Positions 33,620 to 43,606 of a stretch of DNA of 64,000 nt are shown here, in pieces; the stretch's first letter is position 1; each line of letters opens with the position of its first letter. A program made the translations under genes and the position numbers. Source of the stretch: Coriolopsis trogii (taxonomy: Eukaryota; Basidiomycota; Agaricomycetes; Polyporales; Polyporaceae); contig JAHYIO010000023.1 of the NCBI GenBank assembly GCA_020543525.1, positions 1,364,001-1,428,000 of the forward strand, given 5' to 3'. The notes under the pieces are model-generated. The model did no database searches. It saw only the letters and a program-made list of their open reading frames with translations, and was not told where the DNA came from.

Positions 33620-33943
33620 CGTAGTGCCGGTTTACCCGAAGTGATCCAGTACCCTGGGTGGTGGCCGTTCAGGCTGAGGCTGTCGAATGAACGTGGGGGC
33701 TGCTGGGTCGACTATATGCGCATAGGATTGATGTACGCAATAGACACATTACCAAATACCGGACAGTCGGGAAATCAGTCAGGCGACAGAACCCCTCACC
33801 TGACATGACTTAGGGTGAGAATGAGCATGTGAGAATGAGCCTCAGGCAGTTGCGACAGTGATTCCTTCCATTGACTGAGACTATACAGATCCTAACACAG
33901 CTCTAAAAGCACAACATAGCAAAACTCAAGCGGAGCCCAGAAT
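33620..33943. promoter_or_regulatory. Promoter region of AsaB-like copy 2
   Basis: A 324-base stretch between copy 2 and the 3' end of copy 3. It holds a TATA-like element near 33,715 and the shared upstream element described separately at 33814-33840. Confidence 0.5.
33814..33840 (-). promoter_or_regulatory. Shared upstream element of AsaB-like copy 2
   Basis: GGTGAGAATGAGCATGT (plus strand) at 33814-33830 is repeated exactly upstream of copy 3 at 35124-35140. Within this copy the core GTGAGAATGAGC occurs twice in tandem (33815-33826 and 33829-33840). It lies about 195 bases before the start codon. It may be a regulatory site or simply a remnant of the gene duplication. Confidence 0.5.
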
Positions 33944-34889
33944 CTACTCTTGATCGAACACCAAGGCGCGGACTTCGATCGACTCGCGGTGCGGCGCATC
34001 CTTCGGGCTCGTCACGTCCGCGAAAGCCGAGTGCGGGGTCAGGCGCGCCCTGTCCTCCTCCGAGTCGTAGCACTTGATGAGCGTGACCTCGTCCGGGGTC
34101 TGCCCGGACAAGTAGTACCACTTGTGGTCCGGGTTGTAGCGCACACTATAGGTGCTGCCGGTGCGGTGGGGGTAGATGAAGTGCACGGACACGAGATCCT
34201 TCTCGCTCAGGTGGCGCCAGTCAGAGACTGCGAGCGGCTTGTGTGCGACGGGATGGTGGATGGGCCGCCAGACGTTGATGATGCGAACGCGGCCTTTGAG
34301 AAGACGGTCGGCCTCCTCGGGAAGGTGGTACTTGACACGCTCGCGACTCGCGTTGTACGTCTGGTCAATGTGGACGCGCTCCTGTAGGATATGTCAGAAG
34401 ATGAGGCATATCGAGGCCGGAGTGTACGCACAACTGGACCACGGTTATCAGGACCAGCCTTTGCGTTCTCGTCCGGCTTGCGCCTGTTAACAATACCGGC
34501 TCGTCAGGACAAATGGAACGAACACAGACTCCCTTCACGAACCTGATGGTATGATCGAAAATGAAGACCCTCTTTGCACCAGCAACCTTCTTCAGGATCT
34601 CCTCCACCTCGGGGTAGTATTGATTCTTAATACGCTCCTCGTCGTCGAAGTCTTTCTCCACACTGGGCCACTTTACGAACTGAAAGCCACTCGTGTCGAG
34701 CGAGAACTCCTCCTCCCTACCCCGCGCGTCGTGCACAGTGACGGGCTTGGGGTCTGTGCCAATGTTGTTCGGAGCCTTCCCTGCTGGTGGCTCGAGTACG
34801 TATTGGTAAGGCTCCTCATCGCCGATGGGAGCATAGTAGTTGAGCGTCGTGGGGACGTCGTGGGGAGCAAGGACTGCTGCAGTGGCCAT
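33944..34889 (-). CDS. AsaB/CmcJ-like putative hydroxylase-desaturase, copy 3
   Basis: Three exons. From 34889: MATAAVLAPHDVPTTLNYYA, VTVHDARGREEEFSLDTSGF, AGAKRVFIFDHTIR. The middle exon gives RKPDENAKAGPDNRGPV. The last gives ERVHIDQTYNASRERV, RIINVWRPIHHPVAHKPLAV, HFIYPHRTGSTYSVRYNPDH and ESIEVRALVFDQE with TAG at 33944. Its high similarity to copy 2 shows a recent tandem duplication. The frame is open upstream of 34889, but the Met chosen matches the start of copy 2. A TATA-like TATAAA (minus) is at 34990-34995, about 100 bases upstream. Confidence 0.9.
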
Positions 34890-35685
34890 TTGCAATATAC
34901 GACGAGCTGGTTGTCTGAGTGAAGGGCTGAAACGGTTATCGAGTACTGAAACTTGCTGCGAGGGGGCTGCTCCTGCACTCCCTCGGTGCTTTATATGTAT
35001 CTTCCGACGACGACGACACGAGTTCCCAAAACACCGGCCCATCTTTCTCATCACCGAGGGGGCCCAGATGTCGGGGTATCAGTCATCCGACACTTACCTG
35101 ACCCAAACTCTAGCACCATCCGCGGTGAGAATGAGCATGTATTCTATACCATGGGAGCTTAGCTCAGTGCTAGTTCTTCGCTTTCTAAGGAATTGACAGG
35201 TTGTCGCAATCCCGAAGCCTGGTGACGCAATAGATACCGGCGCGTAACGAGCAACGTTATAGCTTGTTCTATACTTACGGCTTGAACGAGAAGGCCTGCT
35301 TCCCCCTCTGGAAAGCAGCCCAGGTATTCAATGCAATGGCAGTACTATTATGGCGAGATTGTCGACCAAGGAGCGAGAGAGGCAGAGATTCAGAGAACTG
35401 ACTTGTCGATTCGTCAGCAGACAAGCATAGATGCGGGAAACAACCTGAGCACTGCCGCAGAAGTCGGATGAGTAAGATTGTCGAAGGCGGTCAAGAGTTA
35501 CTAGTGTAGATTTCAAAACGTAAACACACCGTGGACGTCGAAGCTCGCAACAGTCAGAGAACTACTTGAGGCAAGGGACTGGTCCGAATCTCCGCGCAAC
35601 ATCCGACTCCGATATCGGGGTTTGGGCAAGCGGTACAGGAATGTTGTGGAGGGCCGAGACATCCTAGTCTGAGATGTATTTCGCG
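34890..35685. other. Promoter of AsaB-like copy 3 and 3' flank of the dehydratase gene
   Basis: Includes the TATA-like element at 34990-34995 and the shared element at 35124-35140. The rest to 35685 has no recognisable gene. Confidence 0.45.
35124..35140 (-). promoter_or_regulatory. Shared upstream element of AsaB-like copy 3
   Basis: Seventeen bases identical to 33814-33830. It lies about 235 bases before the start codon of copy 3 and is preceded, as in copy 2, by a TACCTGAC/CACCTGAC-like word. Copy 1 does not have it. Confidence 0.5.
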
Positions 35686-37028
35686 TCATTCCTCTACGGA
35701 TACTGCGTATGACGCCCCATTGAATGTGACATCCCAGAACTTTCTTGATGACATTTCCGCATTGACGATATTCTTGTACTCCTCCATCTCCTTCAAGGAG
35801 ACCTTGACGCCTCCGCACAGAACGAACACAACGGTCAGGGGTTTGTCAGACTTGGTTATCAATGTGCGAAACAGAGTGGGCTTGTATGCCGGAACAAGCG
35901 TCACGGAACACGCGAGCTCAGTCAAGAGCTTATGTTCCTCTAACCATTTATAGATGAGTATGTTAGGCAGCTACTACCATTCAACACTCACCAGCAAAGC
36001 GAACGGCGACCTGCATAGCCATTTCATCGGGGACGCACACGCTTTTCGTACCGCCAGCCCTTCGTAGAGCTGTCTTCACAACTTCCGCAGCGGGCGAGGA
36101 CGCTCCGAGGGATGTTGCACGCGATGACAATTCAGGCAAATAGGCCACCGTAACATTCTGTTTGTCGCAGAACACCGCTTTCGTGCCCTCTGCGACAGGC
36201 CTGCTCTTCGCGTCGCCTCCCAACGGGCCCTCGTTCAGAGATAAGGACTGATAAAAGCAGTTTGAGCCGTGAGTCTCCATAGTCACGAGACAAACTAGAA
36301 GTCAGACATCTCAGGCGAGAACATGTACGCTGTAGGGGTCAACTATGACTCACCATCATCCCATCCTACATCTTTGCAACCTTGCATGATGCCGCCAGCA
36401 AGGCCTCCTCCGCCGACGCTACAGAATAAAGCATCTGGCTTCGTGTCTCCAGGGAGCTGATCCTTGATTTCATGCACCAAACTCGCATGGCCTTCCCACA
36501 ACAGTGGATGATTGTAGGACGGTACCATAACCCTGTTTCGGAATGAGCAAGTGTTCCTCGCGACACAGTGTGCGTGCACGTACGCCTTTGCATCAGCCTT
36601 GACAGCTGCCTGTGCGAGCTGTAAGGCTTCTGGATAGCACGTGCCTCCCACAATGACCTCAGCTCCTTCTTCGCGCATGTAGTCGATCACCGACTGGTTA
36701 ACACCATGTGGGAGGAACACGGTGCATCGCAGCTTCAAGACCTTCGCGGCCCAGGCCGCGGCAATCCCAGCGTTACCACTCGACGCAATGATCAGGTGGG
36801 CGTCCGGACCGTATGTGCGGAATGCATGTTGAGCGAAGTGGGAGACGCCGCGAGCCTTGAAGGATTGGGGCGGTTGGAATGTCTACGCGGAAGACTGTCA
36901 GTATGCGATCAACGGAGCAGACAAAGGAAATGTACCTCTAACTTGAGATACGCATCACAGCCAAGGATGGATGAAATGTGGTTGGAGCGAATGAGAGGCG
37001 TCTCGATCCAGAGCTTGTCAGGGTACAT
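35686..37028 (-). CDS. PLP-dependent L-serine/L-threonine dehydratase
   Basis: A fold-type II enzyme that deaminates serine to pyruvate (threonine to 2-oxobutyrate). The start is at 37028, MYPDKLWIETPLIRSNHISS, with a purine at -3; an upstream in-frame Met at 37094 is less likely. After an intron comes TFQPPQSFKARGVSHF with the PLP-binding Lys, then HLIIASSGNAGIAAAWAAKV and VNQSVIDYMREEGAEV. MVPSYNHPLLWEGHASLVHE follows, entered after a 50-bp intron, then LFCSVGGGGLAGG (phosphate-binding Gly loop). Downstream exons give VTMETHGSNCFYQSLSL, KTALRRAGGTKSVCVPD and SDKPLTVVFVLCGGVKVSL, ending AVSVEE. The Cys in the VLCGG loop agrees with the serine dehydratase group. All key residues are intact. 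Confidence 0.92.
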
Positions 37029-37456
37029 CTTGCGTTTCCCTAGCTTCTTGCTGGCGCGAGGGCAAGTCCAAATTTCGACAAACTCGTACCTCATGTAGTC
37101 TAGTGTAAGTCCGAGTCATCCTGGGTTGTGACACGCGAGTGGAGCTATGATGACTCGATAGTAGAGTTGCGCGCTTGACGATAGGAGGGATTCCCTTGCC
37201 GTAAGGTGCACTGTGATATGATTCGGATTTATCCTGCCTCGATCACCGACACCAATGGTGGACGTAGTTAGCAACGAAGCAGCAGTGCGAAGACCGGAGA
37301 GCAATTCAGCCTGTGACAAGCCACGCCTTCAAACCCGAGTAGTCTGCGACCGTCAGTTGTAATGGACAACCTCCCGACAGGGGGAGTTGATTACTTCATA
37401 TGTGGGTATCCATGCAAACTGCGAGCAAGACTAGCCACGCTCAACCTAGACGCACC
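37029..37456. other. Upstream region of the dehydratase gene
   Basis: The 428 bases between the dehydratase start and the 3' end of the adaptin-binding protein gene. It holds the dehydratase promoter, and possibly a 5' extension of that gene if the Met at 37094 is used. No other gene seen. Confidence 0.4.
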
Positions 37457-39415
37457 TCAAGCGCCTCCAGTCGCTGCGTGTCCCAACTTCTCGGAACCGT
37501 CCCCACTAACGCCAAGCCCGTACACGAGTCCAAGCGCAACACGGGCAGCAGCTCGTCGCCTCTCGCCCTCGTCCTCCATGCCCGCGATCTCGTCCTTCAT
37601 CCCCTGGAGCGCGCTAAACACACGCGAGAGGTCAAACGCCGCGAATGACTCGTCTCCTTCGCCGTCTTCTGCATCGACTGAGATATCGGCAGCATTCTGA
37701 GAACTCGAAGGATTTGGAGTTTGACGTGATGGTGTCGTCGGGGTAGAACCGGCTGGCGCAGGTCCTGCAGAAGGGATAGTAGACGAAGATGTGGATGTGG
37801 ATGCAGTCGTCGACTCTGTTTCAGGTGCTGGAACGAATGCGGCCGAGCCGAAGATCCGGCGCGATGTCTCCAGGATCTCCGCGCGAGACGGCAGGTCGGG
37901 ATTCTCCTCATCCTCATCGCCCAAGGCTCCGTATTCGCCTTCGCCGTTCGAAGTGAACATACTGTCGTCCCCGCCGAAATCCGACATGGATCGGTAGGAC
38001 ATGCCGGTGTGCATAGGGGTCAGTCTTGCAACATCGTAGTTCACTTCGAGGAGCCTCTCGTCTGTCGAACCGAACCCATGAGGATGCGGGTGGGACGCTC
38101 CGGAGACGAAGTCGGCAAAGTCGTCGTCGAATCCGTGCTCAGAATCGATACCATCGTAATGTTCTTGATCGGCTCGCGGTGTCCGGATAGCAGGTGGGGT
38201 GAGCATGTCTTCCCATCCATCAGCAGAAGAGACTGGTGCGGTGCTGACCCATATCGCCGCCTCTTCGTCTCGCGCCTGATTCTCGTCCGCTTCCGCTGCC
38301 GCAGGGTCGGCCGCCTTGCCCTCCTTGTTTCCACGACTGTACCTCAGCCCCGACTCTGTCTCTTCGTCCTCCAACCACCGTTCGAGCTCCTCCATCTCGC
38401 GCTGCATGCGACTCTTGCGGAGCGCTGCGGCAGCTGCAACTGCGTTCGTGGCGTCGGAAGATGGCGAAGGCGCAGCAGGGTCAGCGATGAGCGCGCGGAG
38501 GCCGTCGTCAGCTTCCTCTTCGAGTGCCCAGCCGATCAGGTCGCGCGCACGGGATTTGCGTTTGCGCGTCGCTTCGGATTGTACGATGGAGGGCCACATT
38601 ATCGTGCTGAGAGCGTCAATAACACGCGGGAGACCTGGGATGCCTGGAATGGGGTAACACGTATGGGGTCAGGTCCAGCTTCGAGTGGTGGTATGGCTAT
38701 GCTAGGATAACGAATACAAAACGCACCAGAGTCTTCGTCATCGGAGTGCCGGTCTGAATCCTGCGTTGGCCGCCGGTACGACCTCTCTCCTTCGATGAAC
38801 TCGAATCCATGAGAAGAAAGGAACTCGTCGAGGCCGTCTGCTTCATTTGTCGCACTTGTGACAGTTGCAAGGGGGACTGCAGCATCATCTTCCAGTCTCA
38901 CGGCAAGAGACACTTCTGGGTCGTAATGTTGTACCTTCGTCGCAATTTCTGGAATGTGTTCCCTGAACGGCTGCATGATAGCAGAGCCCACGCGCCATTC
39001 ATAACAGTAGGGGACATGAACGGCCTAGACAAGACTCACCTCGCCTGGACCCCAAACATAGATGATCGCCGGGACACCGATAGCGTGGTGAACCTTGAAG
39101 TGCTCAAACTCGTGCGTCTCGAAGTGCACGTCGGCGGTGTAGTACTTGTTCACGATCGTCCATGGGATGCTCGTCCTGCTCCCCGCAGCGAGCGGATCGC
39201 TGCTCGTCGAGACGGACGTCGCTACAATCTGCCCGTTCTTCTCCGATGGGGCAGGAAGGCCTTGTCTAGACGCAGAGAGGGCCTGGACACCTGGACAATC
39301 ATTGGACGCGAGCAACAGGGGCGAGGCGGGACATATGCATACGTTCCACGAACTGATGCGCACGGACCGCGGTGGGCGAGATGACGAGGATCCTACAGCT
39401 CGCGGCGTCGGACAT
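37457..39415 (-). CDS. Alpha/gamma-adaptin-binding protein p34-like (AAGAB/Irc6 family)
   Basis: Likely a cytosolic chaperone for clathrin adaptor complexes AP-1/AP-2. Exon 1 from 39415 gives MSDAASCRILVISPTA, a GTPase-like beta strand. After an intron comes GVQALSASRQGLPAPS, then TSIPWTIVNKYYTADVHFET, AIGVPAIIYVWGPGE, FREHIPEIATKVQHYDPEVS and EADGLDEFLSSHGFEFIEGE, all typical of the p34 core. A last long exon holds IPGLPRVIDALSTIMWPSIV, a region rich in Ser/Asp/Glu, and near the C-terminus FAAFDLSRVFSALQGMKDEI, AGMEDEGERRRAAARVALGL, the conserved terminal helix pair. The acidic linker of over 250 residues is longer than usual and likely disordered. Confidence 0.85.
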
Positions 39416-42387
39416 TGTCCAGGGATTCAGCGAATGGTAGCTAGAAGCTCCAGACGGTATGTCGACGATGAGGATGCTCGCTGGCAAAGCAGGTGGTGTC
39501 TACCGTCAAACCTATGTCTTGCATGCAGCCGGCTGTTCGCCAAAACACGGAGCGCGGATCTATTGCATTTGCATAAGCGCCCATATGATGTTTGTAGCGC
39601 TACATACTAGATTGCAAGTTGCCGACCGATTCTCCTCCTCGGTCATGACGATGACTCGGACAGTCGGACACCGTTGTGTGGTCGGTAAGTTGCGGGGTGC
39701 TGAGATTGTCGACCGACGCTCTAGACATTGCCAGGAATACTGGTATCTCCTTGCCACAACAGGGCATTGTGCCGCATTTGCGCGAAGGTGAGCTTGCCCA
39801 GTCGTGCGGTCGTCGTTCGAATTGTCTTGGAAGAATACGTGGTCATGGCTCCGAGGGGCGCTGATGGTACCGTCATACTCAGGCTCACGCACTTCCAGAA
39901 AGTCGACTTCATATCGTCAGTTCATGGATGTGAAGGAACCTCAAGTTGTCTCCGGTCACTACGAAAGGCCCTTGCTGGAACCCATAGCCATGAATCACCG
40001 CCAGCGGAGACGTGACCCGCAGAACTTTCGGACTCGGACGGCGTCTGCTTTGCTTCACGAGCTGATTCGCCGCCACGCTATGCTAGTACGATAACTCAAG
40101 AAGTGCTATCTTTGCAATCACCCTTATACAGGGCGGAGCGACGCCAGTATGTCTTCCTTTATGCAGCACCCTTGTTCTTGGCTCACATGACGGCTCGAAA
40201 CAAAAGCACAACATATAGCATGCGCTATCTAACAAGCCCAACTACCTATCGAAGGAAGTCCAGGAAAACAACGCGCGTACGGGCGTTTTGAGTGATTACC
40301 TGGGACGGCGGTGCTCGGGCTCGATCGTGCACCGTACTTCATAGTTTCCAGGATGCATGCGTAGTGCTCCATCGGACCTAGGGTGCATGAACGCGAGTGC
40401 GCATTATGACTGACTTGTCAGGATTCCGGGAAGAACGGGATGCGACTGGATATCACTCCTGATTGTGGGTGCAAACTGATTGTATCCAGGCATGTCTATT
40501 GCTTCCGTGTACGACGACCGTCCGTATGACATATATCCAGGCTAGGAGACAAGGGTAGCCAACTTGGCAACAAGGTCTGATCTTTCGGTCTGCAGTCGCG
40601 GTCTCCCTTATCTGTATCCTGACTATGACTACACACTCAAGTCCTGATACATTCATGTGCAGTCTTCGCGGATACATGCTACAGCATGCTGCTCAGAATT
40701 TTACCCTACAGTACACGTGGGCTGGTACGTGTTGATGCACCGTGTGCGCTGAGTCACTAAAATGGTGCGACGTTAGTAGCCCGATCCATCTCACACCTCC
40801 TTTCTCATACTTCTCCACCCAGATGAATTCAGCATGGCGTCCGGAATGATGAGACCATACGTAACGATCTCATGTTCCGCGTGCGACACTCACTTTACAT
40901 GATTCCCACTCGAGCTTCGAGAGCCTTACCGCATATGTACGTCTCCACATCGCGGTGTGTACCCACCCATACAGCACCTGATTGCCACCGTATAGTCAAG
41001 TACGCGAAGCCTTACCGGACATTTGATCAAGATCCACCCCATATTCGAAGTACCATACCCCTGGGCTACGAGCTCAATGCTATACCTTTAGACTTTTTGA
41101 CCTAATACGCCCAATCGAGTCGACCAGGAGAGGCAAGAGCGAGACGTCTCTCAGTCCGGTGCCCCGTCAAAGTCGGAGTCCCATTCATCGTCCGAAAATC
41201 AGATTCGCCATACAGATTGATGGCTCCCGTTCCTGTTCCTCCACGGCCGCACATGCCGGCGGGCCACTTGATCGTCTCTTCGCGCGCACCCCTACTTCCC
41301 AAACTCAGTAAAGTACGTACACCTACGCGCGGCGTCATATCGCCAGTGGTGCTATGAGCCGCGGCATCGCTCACGATCGACTGTGGGCGTACAATGCTCA
41401 TGAATCTGAACGATGCAAACACCTGCATACCTCCTTACTTCGTGCGTTATATGTAGACGCATGTTATATATATATTCCTTTTGTCCACATTCTCTAGACA
41501 TATCTGCAGGGCCAACATCCCACCCGAAGTTCGATCGAATCTACAGTAGGCTCATTCATCCAATCGCGGACGGATCGCGGACACGCGTGCTAGTCGCCCG
41601 CAAACGGAACAGATCTCGGGGTCGATATCTGGAAGATGCAGGAACGCCTCAAAGGCATCTTCTGCCGCCTGCGATCACAGCCGTGCTCGATTCAGTCATA
41701 CAGCGGTGCACGCACTTTATGTGCTCCATGCGAGGACTTCTGAACGTTTGCGGTCATCCATCACACCGTGTCCCAATCAATAGACATCCACGTCAAAAAC
41801 CACAAGCATCGAGTTTGTCGATTCGTTCGTCCTGGACTGGCACTTACGCATATACACAGGCCAGTCCGTGTTCGATAATTGGATACAGCTATGTACAGTT
41901 GTTGGGAGACACTAGACTAAGACAAGACCCATCGACCTAGCGAATAAGCGTACGGGATACCGAGGGGACAATGCAACGCAGTCTGCTTGGGTGCTGATAT
42001 TCGGACACAATAACGTCGCGCAATTCAACAAGGGGAAGAAGAATGAGAAATAGGACGCGCACGTCGAATCGTATGTTTGGCGAGAAGAACAAGAGACCGG
42101 AGAAGCATGGGGGAAGGGTGTTAAGGATAACGGAACGGAGTGAGCGGGACACCGAGGGGATCGCAAAACAAGGGTAATGGAGACATTCGTACAAGTAGCG
42201 AACAATCAGTACCAGGGGACAAGGGAGGGAGCATTCGTCATATACACATCAGCTTCGTTATGGAGCTAAGGGCTACAGAGAAACAAGCATGGAACCATCA
42301 CACACGAGCAAGCCTTGTCCATCCAGGCAGGGTCCGCGTGTCTTCCTGCCCAGTCAATCACACCCGCCAACGCGCGTCCAACCTTGA
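39416..42387. other. Three-kilobase gene-poor region
   Basis: Apart from the promoter of the adaptin-binding gene on its left and the 3' flank of the MADS-box gene on its right, I recognise nothing. Open frames up to about 175 codons (41413-41940, plus) lack domains. AT microsatellite-like sequence tatatatata is at 41,466-41,475. No inverted-repeat ends of an element were found by eye. Confidence 0.35.
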
Positions 42388-43606
42388 TTACCGCCGCGCG
42401 TACTGACCACCGTGCTGCACACCCTGTTGCTGAGGCCACTGGCCGACCGGAGCCGGCGGTGCACCCTCATGTCCGTATTGATAGTTTGCAGCGGGATAAC
42501 CGCCATGCTGCTGGTGCGCATACATGTTGGGATCTCCACCAGCCGGGGGAGGGTATCCGCCGGCAGGAGGCTGTGCGTAGTTGGGACTTGTGGGAGGTGG
42601 AACTGCCTGCGCGCCCTGACGGGGCGAGTGCTCGAGGGGCATTTGCTGGGAAGGGACGCCCGGAATGGCAAGCGGCGGTGCATTGGGAGGAATTGCACCT
42701 GGACGCGCATGAGGCGACGCGCTGGGGCCACCGGTTTGCGGAGGACCTGAGGCTGCGGCGACGGTAGGGGATGCGTTAGCCCGAGGCGCGCCCGCTGACG
42801 AAGACGCGCGACGGCGCTTACGGGCGGGGGCACGGTCTCCTGCTGCGTCCTCACTCTCCTCCTGAGCATCGTCGTCCTTCGAGGCGGGGCCGGAACCGAT
42901 CGCAAGCCCGCCTGGAACGTTCGGCGGGTGCTGCATGGGCATGGAAGTGCGGTTGATGGGAGGACCAACGGGCATAGTAGAGGGCAGTTGGCCATGGGGC
43001 GCGTTGAGACATGCCTGAATGAGGTTCTTGCCTTCAGGTTGGGTGACGAGAGGTTGGAGCTTGGCAGTGGTAAAGGTGTAGACGAGGCCGGTCTCGGACA
43101 CAACGAGGAGGAGGACTTGAGTGCCGGTGAGGGTGGAGAGCTCGTACGCCTGATTGACGCGACGCGCGACAGGAAAGGGAACGCGAACAATGAGGACTAG
43201 GAAAGGAATGGCTGGAGCAGTAGCGACGAACCTTTTTCATGATGCCCGCCTTTCGTTTTGAGAAGGTGATGTGACGTCTGGACTTGTCCTGGATGAATTC
43301 AATCTTGATCTTTCTCCTTCCGGCCTTCTTGTCGGATTTGGGCTTGTCCTCCTCGTCATCGTCGTCGGCACCGCTGTCGCCAGCGTCGGGGTCGTTCACG
43401 AAGCCGTCCTCGTGAGGGTTGGCGGCCTCGAGCTCATGGCGGGAGCGCTTGTTGGACATGGTGGGGGACTGGACGTCGGACTGGGGCATAGACAGCTGGG
43501 GTTGGGCGTCGCCGGCAGGGACGGGCTGCGGGTACTGAGACGGATACGGGTTTGATATGGGCTGGTTTGGGAGCGTCTGGGCTTGCTGGCCTCTGTGAAA
43601 GGCCAT
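42388..43606 (-). CDS. MCM1: SRF/MCM1-type MADS-box transcription factor
   Basis: A nuclear DNA-binding protein that, with partner factors, controls mating, cell-cycle and metabolic genes in fungi. Start at 43606 (MAFHRGQQAQTLPNQPIS). A Gln/Pro-rich N-terminus and an acidic stretch (DAGDSGADDDDEEDKPK) precede the MADS box: GRRKIKIEFIQDKSRRHITF, SKRKAGIMKK, and across a 96-bp intron AYELSTLTGTQVLLLVVSET, GLVYTFTTAKLQPLV. This is the SRF type (RKKIKIE..., ITFSKRK), not MEF2. The C-terminus is Pro/Gln/Gly-rich with HQQHGGYPAANYQYG, a likely activation region, ending GGQYARR. A TATATA element lies about 130 bases upstream. The only intron interrupts the MADS box after KK. Confidence 0.95.

Noticed and set aside
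27823..37028. Reading 27.8-37.0 kb as a secondary-metabolite gene cluster
   Set aside because: Only the AsaB-like genes and a serine dehydratase could fit. No backbone synthase, P450, transporter or pathway regulator is present, and housekeeping genes are interspersed.
41413..41940. A 175-codon plus-strand frame in the gene-poor region
   Set aside because: No recognisable domain, no splice-linked extension and no conserved-looking motif.
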